Shown one piece after another: positions 10,547-20,317 of a DNA stretch of 64,000 bases; positions within the stretch are counted from its first letter, which is position 1; each line of letters begins with the position of its first letter. Under the pieces are notes generated by a model. That model had not been told where the DNA came from, ran no database searches, and saw nothing but the letters and a program-made list of their open reading frames with translations. The DNA comes from Rossellomorea marisflavi (lineage in GTDB: Bacteria; Bacillota; Bacilli; Bacillales; Bacillaceae_B): contig NZ_CP081870.1 of the NCBI RefSeq assembly GCF_022170785.1, forward strand, positions 3,026,001 through 3,090,000. The letters are read 5' to 3'. The translations under genes and the position numbers were made by a program.

Positions 10547-10588
10547 GAAAAGGACCGACAAAAGTCTTTATCCACTTTGTCAGTCCGC
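10547..10588 (-). terminator. Terminator after accA
   Basis: GGACTGACAAAGT/ACTTTTGTCGGTCC stem with a loop of about 8 bases, then CCTTTTC on the minus strand, a few bases beyond the accA stop. Confidence 0.75.
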
Positions 10589-10593
10589 ATTCT

Positions 10594-11574
10594 TTATGAT
10601 TTTACCCCGATACGATCATTTAAAACAGTATACTCGCCAATTGCCTTAAATTTATCATAACGATGCTGGACGAGCTCCTCTTTAGACATAGAGATCAGCT
10701 CTTTGAGGGATTGTTTCAATACGGTCTCGATCTTCTCGGATTGGGTTTGGACATCTTTATGCGCCCCGCCCTTGACTTCTTCGATGATTTCATCGACGAT
10801 GCCCAGTTCTTTCAGATCCGGTGCCGTGATCTTCATTGATTCTGCTGCTTTTTTGGCTTGGGTGGCATCCTTCCAAAGGATGGCTGCCGCGCCTTCCGGG
10901 GAGATGACAGAGTATGTGGAATTCTCCAGCATGTGGATATGATTCCCGACTCCGAGTGCAAGGGCACCACCGCTTCCCCCTTCACCGATGACGATGCAGA
11001 TGACAGGGACGGTCAGGCCGGCCATTTCAACCAGATTCCTGGCGATGGCTTCGCTTTGACCCCTCTCCTCTGCTGCTTTCCCGGGGTATGCGCCCTTTGT
11101 ATCAATGAAGCAGATGATCGGACGATTGAACTTATCGGCCTGCTTCATGAGGCGTAGCGCCTTGCGGTACCCTTCAGGATGAGGCATCCCGAAGTTGCGC
11201 CTGATGTTTTCCTTCGTATCTTTCCCCCGCTGGTGTCCGATGATGGTCACGGGCACCCCGTGGAAACGACCGACGCCGGAAACGATGGCTTCATCATCCC
11301 CATATGTCCGGTCACCGTGCATCTCCATGAAGTCAGAGAAAAGATTCTCGATATAATCGAGGGTGGTGGGACGATTCGGGTGGCGGGCGACTTGAACCCT
11401 TTCCCACGGTTTCATATTCTCATAAATATCCTGTTCAAGCTTCTGAAGCCTGTTTTCAAGTTTTTCGATTTCGTTGGAAAGATCCACGTCTGAGTCTTTC
11501 GTGAACTCCTTCAGCTCGGAAATCTTCTTCTTCAGCTCGAATACGGGCTTTTCAAATTCCATTTCATTTACCAT
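10594..11574 (-). CDS. accA: Acetyl-CoA carboxylase carboxyltransferase subunit alpha
   Basis: With AccD it transfers carboxyl from carboxy-biotin to acetyl-CoA, giving malonyl-CoA for fatty acid synthesis. 326 residues; a coiled-coil N-terminus (10-60), RPTTLDYIE, the crotonase-like core with [27 protein letters not shown], and the oxyanion segment [14 protein letters not shown] are all present. The ATG overlaps the last codons of accD, which indicates translational coupling; a second in-frame ATG four codons in is an alternative. The operon is accD-accA and ends at the terminator directly downstream. Confidence 0.97.
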   Translation of the reverse strand: MVNEMEFEKPVFELKKKISELKEFTKDSDVDLSNEIEKLENRLQKLEQDIYENMKPWERVQVARHPNRPTTLDYIENLFSDFMEMHGDRTYGDDEAIVSGVGRFHGVPVTIIGHQRGKDTKENIRRNFGMPHPEGYRKALRLMKQADKFNRPIICFIDTKGAYPGKAAEERGQSEAIARNLVEMAGLTVPVICIVIGEGGSGGALALGVGNHIHMLENSTYSVISPEGAAAILWKDATQAKKAAESMKITAPDLKELGIVDEIIEEVKGGAHKDVQTQSEKIETVLKQSLKELISMSKEELVQHRYDKFKAIGEYTVLNDRIGVKS

Positions 11575-12437
11575 GAGAGGTCACCGTCCCAGTGATGTAG
11601 ATCAACTAACGTACCGATTTTATCTTTCAAGTCCAGCCTGTTCAACACGTCATCAAGCTGGCCATGTTTCAAGAGGAATTCAGCCGTCTGGAAGTCTTCA
11701 GGAAGATCTTCGCGGATCGTCTGCTCGATGATCCGGCGACCGGCGAATCCGATGAGTGCACCCGGCTCTGCAAAGTTATAGTCTCCGACTGATGCGAAGC
11801 TCGCCGACACCCCACCGGTGGTAGGGTGGGTCATGATGGAGATGAAGAGCCCTCCATTATCACTGAACCGCTTCAGGGCGACACTTGTTTTGGCCATCTG
11901 CATGAGGGAAAGGACCCCTTCCTGCATCCTAGCCCCACCTGAAGCCGTGAAAATGATGAATGGGACCTTTCTCTTGTCTGCTTCTTCGACTGCCCTCGTG
12001 ATTTTTTCACCGACGACAGACCCCATGCTTCCCATACGGAAGCGCGAATCCATGATGGCAAGGACGATCTCATTGCCGTTCACCTTCCCGCTTCCTGTCA
12101 GCACGGCTTCGTTCATATCTGTCTTTTGACGGTCTTTATCAAGTTTCTCCAGATAATCTGGGAACCCGAGTGGATTGACGGATGCAAGCTCACGATCGAG
12201 TTCGGTGAATGTTCCTTCATCGATGAAGCTGTCCACCCGTTCATGGGAGCTCATGCCATGGTGATACCCACAATGCAGGCAGACCTTAAGGTTTTTTTGG
12301 AGCTCTTTCGTGTACATGATCTTCTTGCATTCCGGGCACTTTGTCATGATTCCTTCCGGTACATCATGTTTTGCACCTTCGGAAGGGATTGTTGCGTATT
12401 TCCGTTTTTTCGGTTTATTAAATAGTTCCTTCAGCAA
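11568..12437 (-). CDS. accD: Acetyl-CoA carboxylase carboxyltransferase subunit beta
   Basis: Beta subunit partner of AccA. About 289 residues: an N-terminal zinc ribbon with CPEC at about 34-37 and CLHC at about 53-56, then the carboxyltransferase core with [35 protein letters not shown] and [16 protein letters not shown]. An upstream in-frame ATG (12458) would place the AAGGAGG ribosome site inside the gene. The TTG at 12437 gives [15 protein letters not shown], like the B. subtilis protein, and is preferred. It overlaps accA. Confidence 0.95.
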   Translation of the reverse strand: MLKELFNKPKKRKYATIPSEGAKHDVPEGIMTKCPECKKIMYTKELQKNLKVCLHCGYHHGMSSHERVDSFIDEGTFTELDRELASVNPLGFPDYLEKLDKDRQKTDMNEAVLTGSGKVNGNEIVLAIMDSRFRMGSMGSVVGEKITRAVEEADKRKVPFIIFTASGGARMQEGVLSLMQMAKTSVALKRFSDNGGLFISIMTHPTTGGVSASFASVGDYNFAEPGALIGFAGRRIIEQTIREDLPEDFQTAEFLLKHGQLDDVLNRLDLKDKIGTLVDLHHWDGDLSW

Positions 12438-12566
12438 GGCTAAAACCTCCTTAACCAATTACAGACATCCCCTGGCCACCACTACGTGACGGGCAGGAGA
12501 TGACTGCCTTATCTCTCTATTCGTGCATTCGAAAAAACTGCTTGTCTATCAGTTTACTGGATTGAA

Positions 12567-13232
12567 TCAGAAAAAGATGTTGGAAACTGTCAGCTCTTCG
12601 TCGACATTATTCCGCACTTTTTTATAAGCTTCCTGCACAGCCTCTTTGTCCTGATTCCCGATACCCTCTAGCATGCTCAGGATGTCTTTTTTCAAATCGC
12701 TACAAAGAGGGGTTTTCCCGCATATGAGTGTTTCGTAATCATTCAATATATTCCATATCCGATGAGCCAGATGATTCGGGGCATGACGCACGATCTCACT
12801 GAGCACATCACCCAGGGAGAGATCTTCCGCGCCCTGGACTTCCTCTGCCATCCCCTTCAAGGATTCCTTCTCAATGAAAAGGGCCCGTAAGGCCTCTTTT
12901 TCAATCATGATCTTCATGTGCAGAATATCATTTTGAGTTTTATGATCTTCGAGGATGAACATCCCGAGGAGATCGATCAAATGATGTTCGCGGAAATCCC
13001 GTAGGAAGGTCCCTTCCCCTCTCCTGGTCTCAATGAGTCCCAACAGTTCGAGTGCCCGGAGCGCTTCCCTTACAGAGGAGCGCCCCACATTCAAGCGTTC
13101 GGAAAGTTCCCTTTCAGAGGGAAGCTTATCGCCCGGGGTGAGCCCGTCATTCGAGATGATTTCCTTCAGCTGGTGAACGATCCCGATGTAGACTTTCGGA
13201 TGGGTCTTCAGGGGGTTCACGTCGGACTTCAT
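12567..13232 (-). CDS. FadR-subfamily GntR transcriptional regulator
   Basis: A 221-residue regulator. The winged helix-turn-helix at residues about 12-80 has the GntR signature PGDKLPSERELSERLNVGRSSVREALRALELLGL followed by a wing RRGEGTFL. The C-terminal half (about 95-215) is an all-helical FCD-like ligand domain with no close homologue I can name. Its ATG overlaps the TGA of the malic enzyme gene, so the two are one translational unit. A perfect TGGT-N3-ACCA palindrome, the operator type of this subfamily, lies upstream of the malic enzyme gene, which suggests autoregulation. The effector is unknown; malate, pyruvate or an acyl-CoA would fit the neighbours. Confidence 0.85.
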   Translation of the reverse strand: MKSDVNPLKTHPKVYIGIVHQLKEIISNDGLTPGDKLPSERELSERLNVGRSSVREALRALELLGLIETRRGEGTFLRDFREHHLIDLLGMFILEDHKTQNDILHMKIMIEKEALRALFIEKESLKGMAEEVQGAEDLSLGDVLSEIVRHAPNHLAHRIWNILNDYETLICGKTPLCSDLKKDILSMLEGIGNQDKEAVQEAYKKVRNNVDEELTVSNIFF

Positions 13233-14467
13233 TCTCCCTTCCCGATGACCGCTAACTCTTCCGTTTTTTTACGGATCTCTTCAGGGTCTACCTTCAAGCG
13301 CGCGACGCCTGTTTCCATGGCGGCTTTCGCTACTGCTGCAGCCACGGCCGGAGCGACGCGTTTATCGAATGGAGCCGGGATGACATAATCGGCATTGAGC
13401 TCATCTTCACTGATGAGTTCAGCGATAGCCTCGACGGCCGCCTGCTTCATTTTCTCGTTGATATGGGTCGCACGGACGTCAAGTGCCCCTCGGAAGATTC
13501 CAGGGAAAGCAAGGACATTATTCACTTGATTCGGGAAATCGGAACGGCCTGTCCCGATGACTTTGGCACCTGCTGCTTTCGCAAGATCCGGCATGATCTC
13601 AGGAATCGGATTCGCCATGGCAAAGATGATCGGATCCTGCTTCATGGATGACACCATTTCCTCTGTCAATGCACCTGCAACGGACACACCGATGAAGACA
13701 TCGGCATCCTGAAGGACTTCTTTCAAGCCGCCTTCGATCCGGTCACGATTCGTGAATTTCGCTACTTCGTCCTTGATGCTGTTCATTCCTTCAGGGCGAC
13801 CTTCGTAAATGGCACCCTTTGAATCACACATGATGATATCCCTTACCCCATAGCGATAAAGAAGTTTGATGATGGCAATCCCTGCAGCTCCCGCCCCGTT
13901 GGCGACAACCTTGATCTCACTCATTTTCTTGCCGACGATCTTAAGGGCATTGACAAGACCTGCTACGGTGACGATGGCAGTACCATGTTGATCGTCATGG
14001 AAAATCGGGATATTCGTTTCTTTCTTCAAACGCTCTTCGATTTCAAAACAGTTCGGCGCAGCGATATCCTCAAGATTGACTCCTCCGAATGTCGGCTCGA
14101 GCAGTTTGACTGTTTCGATGATCTTCTCGACATCCGTCGTGTTCAAACAGATCGGGAAAGCATCAACACCTGCAAAACTTTTGAATAGGACCGCTTTCCC
14201 TTCCATGACAGGCAGGGCTGCTTCGGGTCCGATATTTCCGAGTCCGAGTACGGCGGTCCCATCAGAGACAACGGCAACCATATTGCCTTTCATTGTATAA
14301 TCATAGACCGTTTCCGGTTTATCATAGATATCTTTGCAGGGCTCTGCTACTCCTGGAGAATACGCAAGGCTAAGGTCCTCCGCATTCCGGACTTCCACTT
14401 TAGACTTTGATTCCAATTTCCCCTTGTTGACACGATGCATATGAAGGGCTTCTTCTCTTAATGACAA
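13229..14467 (-). CDS. ytsJ: NADP-dependent malic enzyme
   Basis: Oxidatively decarboxylates malate to pyruvate with NADPH. The 412 residues are the short bacterial type without a phosphotransacetylase domain. LAYSPGVAEPCKDI near the N-terminus, the metal-site FHDDQHGTAIV and the NAD(P) motif VVANGAGAAGIAI are visible, and GTGRSDFPNQVNNVLAFPGIFRGALD is the malic enzyme C-terminal signature. It sits in the ytsJ position between dnaE and accDA and overlaps the GntR regulator gene. Providing NADPH and pyruvate beside the malonyl-CoA genes is a sensible pairing. Confidence 0.93.
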   Translation of the reverse strand: MSLREEALHMHRVNKGKLESKSKVEVRNAEDLSLAYSPGVAEPCKDIYDKPETVYDYTMKGNMVAVVSDGTAVLGLGNIGPEAALPVMEGKAVLFKSFAGVDAFPICLNTTDVEKIIETVKLLEPTFGGVNLEDIAAPNCFEIEERLKKETNIPIFHDDQHGTAIVTVAGLVNALKIVGKKMSEIKVVANGAGAAGIAIIKLLYRYGVRDIIMCDSKGAIYEGRPEGMNSIKDEVAKFTNRDRIEGGLKEVLQDADVFIGVSVAGALTEEMVSSMKQDPIIFAMANPIPEIMPDLAKAAGAKVIGTGRSDFPNQVNNVLAFPGIFRGALDVRATHINEKMKQAAVEAIAELISEDELNADYVIPAPFDKRVAPAVAAAVAKAAMETGVARLKVDPEEIRKKTEELAVIGKGE

Positions 14468-14531
14468 ATCGCTTCATCTCCTTTAGAAATTGAATAACGT
14501 TTGAATGATAAAGAATAAGTGCTGGACAGAA

Positions 14532-14600
14532 AGTGGTCTTGACCCTAGTGGTCAGACCACCTTTTTCTATTAAACAATAATATAAATATAGATGTAAGTA
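14532..14600 (-). promoter_or_regulatory. Promoter and FadR-type operator of the ytsJ-gntR operon
   Basis: GTGGTCAGACCAC (14548-14560) is a perfect 13-base palindrome that fits the TGGT-N3-ACCA half-site pattern bound by FadR-subfamily GntR proteins. A related GGTC-TT-GACC lies next to it (14535-14544). On the minus strand a plausible TTTACT/TATTGT promoter with a 17-base spacer ends just upstream, so the palindrome would overlap the transcription start. Control by the GntR protein encoded second in this operon is inferred. Confidence 0.6.
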
Positions 14601-14606
14601 AAGACG

Positions 14607-17600
14607 TTATTGCAACACGACGTTTCGATTCCCTAATAATTTTCTCAGGGAATCCATCGCTTCATCCGCGGAACGGCGATTGAAGCCTTTGGGAAGCTTT
14701 ACCGTCTTTTTCTCTTCCTCGAAGTAAATCAGGACTTCTGTATCACCCGCATGTTCCGCCACGATCCCTTTGATGTGTGTCAGCATCCTCTCCTGATCTT
14801 CCCCTTTGCCGATTTTAAGGAAAAGACGCTTTCCGTCCGGCTCGTTCAGTTCTGATGCATCACCGATTGTATTCACAATGAGCTGCAGGCGGTCGTTCCG
14901 CTCCTCCATATTCCCTTCGAGGATCAGGACCTTCCCGTCCTTCAGGAGATTCATATTCCTCTTATATATATTGGGGAATATCACACCTTCGAGATCCCCC
15001 GTTTCATCACCCATTTCAATAAAGGCCATGACTTCTCCTTTTTTCGTCCGTATGGTCTTCACAACCGTCAGATACGCACCGATCTTCACCCTGGCTCCTG
15101 CCTTCGCATCTGCAATGGGTAGGAGTCCCTGCCTTTCGAATCGTTCCCGGTGGGATGACACGGGATGATCGGACAAGTAGAGTCCCAGAACCTGCTTCTC
15201 GAACTGCAGCTTGGTGTCCAGGGACATCGCCTCCACTTCGACCGTCTTCGGCTTGGGGAAGAAATCTTCTTCGTCTGCGAATAGATCGTCATCGGGTCCG
15301 ATGAGTTCTGCATGTTCGATGGCCACATCGAGACTTGCAAGAAGAACGGCCCGGTCTTCACCGAATTCATCGAAGGCACCCGCGAGGATCAAATTCTCAA
15401 GGATGCCGCGATTCATCACTTTCAGGGATACCCTGATGACAAAATCGAACAGATCCGCGTATGGGCGGTCCTGCCTCGCCCTTGTGATCTCCTTCAGGGC
15501 AGCGGCTCCGATCCCCTTGATGGCCCCGAGACTGTATCGGATCCTATTTTCCCCTTCCACCTGGAACATGAAGTGACCCGAATTGATCGACGGCGGAAGG
15601 ATTTCGATTCCTGTCTGCCTTGCCTCGCGGATATAGTGGGCGATCTTCGCATCATTCCCAACGGAAGCAGTCAACAGGGAGGAAAGGAAGTAGGCGGGAT
15701 AATGCGCTTTAAGATAGGCAAGCTGATAGGCAATCTTACTGTAAGCGACAGCATGGGACCGGTTGAATCCATAGTCTGCAAACCGGACGATAAGGTCGTA
15801 CACATCATTGGCAGCGGCCTCTCCGTATCCCTTCTTCAATGCCCCTGAAACGAAATGCTCCCTCTCCCGGTCCAACACTTCCTTCTTCTTCTTCGATACG
15901 GCCCTTCTCAAAAGGTCCGCTTCCCCGAGTGAAAAACCTGCCATCTTCGAAGCGATCTGCATGATTTGCTCCTGATAGACAATGACCCCATAGGTGGCTT
16001 CCAAGATCGGCTTGATCTCGGGAATCGGATAATGCGGGACCTCTTCCCCGTGCTTCCGCCTGATGAACATCGGGATATTCTCCATCGGGCCCGGCCGGAA
16101 GAGGGCGTTGACCGCCACGATATCTTCGAACGAGCTCGGCTTCAGTCTTGTCAGCACGCTTCTCATCCCGTCGGATTCGAGCTGGAATACCCCGCTCGTC
16201 CTTCCAGCAGAGAGTAATTCAAAGGTCTTCTCATCCTGGTCGGAGATGGTAGACAGCTTGAATGTCCTCTTGCTCCCCCGCTGGATGCTCTTGACGATCC
16301 GCTCCAGGATGCTTAAATTCCTGAGGCCGAGGAAATCCATCTTGAGAAGCCCGATTTCCTCCAGCGTATCCATGGGGAACTGGGTGAGGTGGATGCCCGT
16401 CGGACTGCCCTGGATGGGGACCCACTTCACAAGGGGCTCGTCACTGATCACGACCCCTGCCGCGTGGGTGGATGTATGCCTCGGCAGCCCCTCGATCTGC
16501 TTGGCCACAGTGAAGATCCTGCGGTGGAGGTCGGAGCCTCCGATAAGGTCACGAAGGGCCTTTGAATCCTTGTACGCTCCCTCAAGGGTCAAACCCGGTT
16601 TGGATGGAAGCAATTTCGACAGCTGCTCCTGCTCCTTCATATTCAATCCGAACACCCTACCCGTATCACGCAGTGCTGCCTTGGCGGCGAATGTACCGAA
16701 TGTGATGATCTGGGCAACGTGCATGCTACCGTACTTTCCTTCCACGTAGTCAATCACTTCATCGCGGCGGTGATCGGGAAAGTCGATGTCGATATCCGGC
16801 ATCGTCACACGTTCGGGGTTCAGGAACCGCTCGAACAGAAGATCATGACGGAGGGGATCGACGTCGGTGATATCAAGGGCGTAGGAAACGAGTGATCCTG
16901 CAGCAGAACCCCTCCCCGGTCCAGTCAGGATCCCGTTTTCCCGGGAAAATTTCATGAAATCCCACACGATGAGGAAGTAATCGCTGAAGCCCATGTCCCC
17001 GATGACGTTGAGTTCATAATCCAGGCGGTTCAGATAAAGATCCGTTACATCATCCACCTTGCGATGCAATCCGCTTTCACACTGTTTCGTCAGTTCCGAG
17101 AGGGCATCGACACCTTCTGGGAGGGGATATTTGGGGAGGAGCTGCTGATGAAAGGGAATGTCCACCCTGCATCTTTCCGCGATCTTCAATGTGTTTTCAA
17201 GGGCATCCGGAGCATCACTGAATAGGTCGACCATGGCTTCCCTCGGCTTCAAATAATAATCGCTGCTCTTCAGAACAACCCGTTCATCATCGTCCAATTT
17301 CACTCCGTCACGGATGGCATTCAAGCATTCCAGGGCGAAATGCTCGCCCTCTTCCAGACAGCGCACGTCATTCAGGGCCACCACTTCCGTTCCCGTCTCT
17401 TTGGCAACGGCTAGGATCATGGAGAGCAGTTTTTCTTCTTCGGGCAGTCCATGATTCTGGAGACCGAGATAGAAGGATGACGATCCGAAAAGATCTTGAT
17501 AGAGACGGATCTTCTCCACGGCCTGCTCTTTTTCATCGGCCAGAAGCAGGCTCTCTACTTCCCCCTTCAAGCCAGGTGAGATGGCAATGAGACCTTCGTG

Positions 17601-17945
17601 ATAGGAGTGGAGCCATTTCAACGGGATTCCTTCGGGGGTCTTCGCTCCGATGCTGCTGGAGATTTTCATGAGGTTCTGATAGCCTTGCATGTTTTCACAG
17701 AGGAGAACCATCGGATAGGATTCCGTATCGCTCACGGCCACATCCGCCGTCAGGCCGATGATCGGCTTGATGCCTTCTTTCAGGCATTGTTTATAAAATG
17801 GCACGACGCCATACATCATATTTTGATCGGTAAGGGCCAGGGCCTTGAACCCGAGTTCCTTCGCTTTATGTACGAGTCCATTTATGGAAATCGTGCTTGA
17901 AAGCAAGCTGAAGGAGCTTGCCACCTGTAAATGAACGAACGACAT
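14607..17945 (-). CDS. dnaE: DNA polymerase III subunit alpha (DnaE)
   Basis: A 1112-residue replicative polymerase of the DnaE type, which in Bacillus extends RNA primers before PolC takes over. The N-terminal PHP domain (1-230) begins SFVHLQVASSFSLLSSTI. The catalytic palm has GPGRGSAAGSLVSYALDITDVDP and the metal-binding PDIDIDFPDHRR. It is followed by the thumb/fingers, helix-hairpin-helix (YSLGAIKGIGAAALKEI, about 830) and a C-terminal OB fold (about 960-1040). The start is set at MSFVHLQ, with AAAGGGTG upstream; a longer frame has no ribosome site. Divergent from ytrH. Confidence 0.96.
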   Translation of the reverse strand: MSFVHLQVASSFSLLSSTISINGLVHKAKELGFKALALTDQNMMYGVVPFYKQCLKEGIKPIIGLTADVAVSDTESYPMVLLCENMQGYQNLMKISSSIGAKTPEGIPLKWLHSYHEGLIAISPGLKGEVESLLLADEKEQAVEKIRLYQDLFGSSSFYLGLQNHGLPEEEKLLSMILAVAKETGTEVVALNDVRCLEEGEHFALECLNAIRDGVKLDDDERVVLKSSDYYLKPREAMVDLFSDAPDALENTLKIAERCRVDIPFHQQLLPKYPLPEGVDALSELTKQCESGLHRKVDDVTDLYLNRLDYELNVIGDMGFSDYFLIVWDFMKFSRENGILTGPGRGSAAGSLVSYALDITDVDPLRHDLLFERFLNPERVTMPDIDIDFPDHRRDEVIDYVEGKYGSMHVAQIITFGTFAAKAALRDTGRVFGLNMKEQEQLSKLLPSKPGLTLEGAYKDSKALRDLIGGSDLHRRIFTVAKQIEGLPRHTSTHAAGVVISDEPLVKWVPIQGSPTGIHLTQFPMDTLEEIGLLKMDFLGLRNLSILERIVKSIQRGSKRTFKLSTISDQDEKTFELLSAGRTSGVFQLESDGMRSVLTRLKPSSFEDIVAVNALFRPGPMENIPMFIRRKHGEEVPHYPIPEIKPILEATYGVIVYQEQIMQIASKMAGFSLGEADLLRRAVSKKKKEVLDREREHFVSGALKKGYGEAAANDVYDLIVRFADYGFNRSHAVAYSKIAYQLAYLKAHYPAYFLSSLLTASVGNDAKIAHYIREARQTGIEILPPSINSGHFMFQVEGENRIRYSLGAIKGIGAAALKEITRARQDRPYADLFDFVIRVSLKVMNRGILENLILAGAFDEFGEDRAVLLASLDVAIEHAELIGPDDDLFADEEDFFPKPKTVEVEAMSLDTKLQFEKQVLGLYLSDHPVSSHRERFERQGLLPIADAKAGARVKIGAYLTVVKTIRTKKGEVMAFIEMGDETGDLEGVIFPNIYKRNMNLLKDGKVLILEGNMEERNDRLQLIVNTIGDASELNEPDGKRLFLKIGKGEDQERMLTHIKGIVAEHAGDTEVLIYFEEEKKTVKLPKGFNRRSADEAMDSLRKLLGNRNVVLQ

Positions 17946-18077
17946 GATTGCACACCCTTTATTCCTTAGTAATTCCATTATAGGGATGTTCACATAAAAA
18001 AGAAAATATGTTCTCCCTCATATCCTGTCCCCTCATCCCATATAGATATCATAAAGACAAGCACGGGAGATGATGTT

Positions 18078-18413
18078 ATGACAGAAGCTTTCTTCCCAGA
18101 ACTGTTCAAAAGCTTCTTTATCGCCATGGGGGTCCTTCTAGGGGGATCGCTCCTTGGCGGACTCGCTTCATTCGCCATGGGTCAGCCCCTTTTCATCGAA
18201 ATGTGGAGGCTGTCCAACTTCCTCCGCATCTGGGCCATCATCGCGGCCATCGGAGGCACCTTTGACACGGTGTACAGTTTTGAAAAAGGATTCCTGAACG
18301 GAGAGACAAAAGAACTCTTCAAGCAATTCCTTCTGATTCTTGCTGCACTCGGCGGGGCCAACACGGGGGCCATGATCATCAGCTGGCTCACGCAGGAGCA
18401 CGTCTCCTCATGA
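18078..18413 (+). CDS. ytrH: Sporulation membrane protein YtrH
   Basis: A 111-residue protein with three membrane segments (about 10-35, 48-66, 82-103) matching the YtrH family. In B. subtilis ytrH-ytrI are sigma-E dependent and needed for normal spore cortex and coat maturation. The ATG follows GGGAGATGATGTT. Its TGA overlaps the ATG of ytrI by four bases, so the two are translationally coupled. Divergent from dnaE with about 130 bases between. Confidence 0.93.
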   Translation: MTEAFFPELFKSFFIAMGVLLGGSLLGGLASFAMGQPLFIEMWRLSNFLRIWAIIAAIGGTFDTVYSFEKGFLNGETKELFKQFLLILAALGGANTGAMIISWLTQEHVSS

Positions 18414-18913
18414 GGATCCCGCCTTTTTACAGGCTCCCTTCCTTTCAGCGATTCTTTGCCGGTGCTGTCATAGGCGGCATCGTCAGTTGGATGATCTTCA
18501 TCTTCATGTACGGCTCCATGCATGAAAAGCAGACTCAAAAAATACTAGATCAGCAAACACAGCTCGATAAACTGACGAGCACCTTATCTTATCTTCAGGA
18601 AGAAAATAAAGAATTAAATGAAGAGAATGAGGACGAGTTGACGATCCAGGAAGTGAGGGTGAAGATCCTCAATCCGACCAAAACCAAGGTGGAATTATTA
18701 AGCCTCCACCGGGCAGAGGAAACCTTGAGCCAGGATTTAAGGAGTCTTCTAAATCAAAATCTGGAGACAGCCCATGATAATAAAGAACTCATCAAAAAGA
18801 TCATCGAGAACAAAACCATCAAGCTGAACGATAAGCCTTTCAGACTTGAAGTGAAGGAAATCTACTTTTACACCACCACCGACCTTACCCTGGCCCTCAA
18901 ATACGAAGAATAA
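18410..18913 (+). CDS. ytrI: Sporulation membrane protein YtrI
   Basis: 167 residues: a short cytoplasmic N-terminus, one membrane segment (about 15-37, FAGAVIGGIVSWMIFIFMYG), then a coiled-coil stretch of about 30 residues (QTQLDKLTSTLSYLQEENKE) and a mixed C-terminal domain (70-167). It matches the YtrI family and is paired with ytrH by an ATGA overlap. It is followed at once by a bidirectional terminator shared with nrnA. Confidence 0.92.
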   Translation: MRIPPFYRLPSFQRFFAGAVIGGIVSWMIFIFMYGSMHEKQTQKILDQQTQLDKLTSTLSYLQEENKELNEENEDELTIQEVRVKILNPTKTKVELLSLHRAEETLSQDLRSLLNQNLETAHDNKELIKKIIENKTIKLNDKPFRLEVKEIYFYTTTDLTLALKYEE

Positions 18914-18946
18914 AAAAGGACACTTCACAAAGAAGCGTCCTTTTTT
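18912..18946. terminator. Bidirectional terminator between ytrI and nrnA
   Basis: AAAAAGGAC(A)CTTC/GAAG(C)GTCCTTTTTT hairpin between two convergent stop codons, with A/T tracts on both sides. Confidence 0.9.
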
Positions 18947-18947
18947 A

Positions 18948-19886
18948 TCATGATTCCCTGCATACGTCCCGAAGGTCCTCCATCACATGGGCTTTTTGTT
19001 CCCACGAATGAATGGACGCCCCTGCTGCCAGCGGGTGGCCGCCTCCGTTATATTTCTTCGCCACTGTATTGATGACCGGGCCTTTGGAGCGGAGCCTGAC
19101 CCTGATCTGGTCATCTTCTTCTATGAAGAAGACCCACGCCTTCATTCCTTTAATGTTCCCGAGGACGCTGACAAGGAGTGATGCCTCGGATGGAACGACA
19201 TCGAATTCCTCAAGGATTTCCTTCGTCATGATCATATTCCCGCATCCGAGCTCATCCATTTCGAAGTTCTGGAGCACGTATCCATGCAGTTTCACCACGT
19301 TGGCATCGACTTCGTACATTTTATTGAACAGGTCATTACGGTCGAAATCCTTGCGTATGAGTTCACCAGCGATATCAAATGTCTTTTGGGTCGTACTCGG
19401 ATAGAGGAAGCGTCCCGTATCTCCGACGATCCCTGCAAATAAGAGACGGGCTGCACTGTCCGGGAGGGTCAGTCCTTTGTCCTTCCCGAACTCATAGAAA
19501 TCATAGATCATCTCACTCACCGAACTCGCACTCGTGTCTACCCAAAGGACATCTCCGTATGGGTCCTCGTTCGGATGATGGTCGATTTTGACGAGCTGAT
19601 CGCCGAGACTGTAACGGAGGTCGCAGATCCGTTCGGCGTTGGCCGTGTCACAGACGATAACAAGGGCTCCTTCAAACACATGGTCCTCGATTACATCGAG
19701 ACGGTTCAGGTAATGGAGCGTCGGCTCTTCTTCCCCGACGGCAAAGATTCTTTTATCCGGAAAAGAAGCTTTGAGGATTTCCACAAGGCCTCCCTGTGAA
19801 CCGTAGGCATCCGGGTCTGGTCTCACATGGCGGTGGACGATGATGGTTTCATATTGCTTGATAAGATTCAGGATTTGATCTTTCAT
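18948..19886 (-). CDS. nrnA: Oligoribonuclease / pAp phosphatase NrnA
   Basis: A 312-residue DHH-family phosphoesterase that degrades 2-5 nt RNAs and dephosphorylates pAp in B. subtilis (YtqI). Metal-binding motifs in order: HRHVRPDPDAYGS (18-30), VCDTAN (about 83), DHHPNEDPYGD (about 102-112) and the DHHA1 substrate motif YNGGGHPLAAGAS (about 280). The ATG follows AAAGGAGATTTCC. Divergent from ytpI. Confidence 0.95.
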   Translation of the reverse strand: MKDQILNLIKQYETIIVHRHVRPDPDAYGSQGGLVEILKASFPDKRIFAVGEEEPTLHYLNRLDVIEDHVFEGALVIVCDTANAERICDLRYSLGDQLVKIDHHPNEDPYGDVLWVDTSASSVSEMIYDFYEFGKDKGLTLPDSAARLLFAGIVGDTGRFLYPSTTQKTFDIAGELIRKDFDRNDLFNKMYEVDANVVKLHGYVLQNFEMDELGCGNMIMTKEILEEFDVVPSEASLLVSVLGNIKGMKAWVFFIEEDDQIRVRLRSKGPVINTVAKKYNGGGHPLAAGASIHSWEQKAHVMEDLRDVCRES

Positions 19887-19962
19887 GGAAATCTCCTTTG
19901 TGATTTATATTGGCAATGGCGGGAATTATCTGTAAAATAAGAGCGAGAAACTTGAACGGGGG

Positions 19963-20274
19963 TTGTCCATCTTGTATTTCTTCGCATTTTTCGTAGTGTT
20001 AGCGTTTTCCTTCTACCTCTTCTATAAGGTGAAGCAGGTAAGGACAAAACGGCCCATGGAGAAAAAATGGCTGTCCGCCAAGTCCAGTATGGCACTAGGC
20101 TTGTTCGTGGCCCTTTTCGGCATCAATCAGCTCATCCTATTCTCCGGCACCGTCACGTATGTAGTGGGGATCTTTTTCATCCTCATCGGAGCCGGGAGTT
20201 TATGGATGGGGTTCCGCTATTATAAACATGTCCTTCCCTATGCTCAGCGGGAAGCGGAAGAATTGAATCAGTGA
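19963..20274 (+). CDS. ytpI: YtpI-like membrane protein
   Basis: About 100 residues with three hydrophobic segments (about 3-20, 45-62, 66-86) and the YtpI-family centre MEKKWLSAKSSMALGLFVALFGINQL. The start is a TTG: either 19963, which sits very close to the GGGGG ribosome site, or 19972, which has better spacing. Function unknown. It converges on ytoI across a strong terminator. Confidence 0.8.
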   Translation: MSILYFFAFFVVLAFSFYLFYKVKQVRTKRPMEKKWLSAKSSMALGLFVALFGINQLILFSGTVTYVVGIFFILIGAGSLWMGFRYYKHVLPYAQREAEELNQ

Positions 20275-20277
20275 TTC

Positions 20278-20310
20278 CTTTGGGCCTGCCGGCATCCGGC
20301 AGGCCCTTTT
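20278..20310. terminator. Bidirectional terminator between ytpI and ytoI
   Basis: GGGCCTGCCGG-CAT-CCGGCAGGCCC perfect stem followed by TTTT, between two convergent genes. Confidence 0.9.
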
Positions 20311-20317
20311 CGTTGCA

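Noticed and set aside
16063..16749. A 228-codon frame opposite dnaE
   Set aside because: dnaE covers it with a strongly conserved polymerase sequence. Ser/Pro/Leu-rich composition marks a shadow frame.
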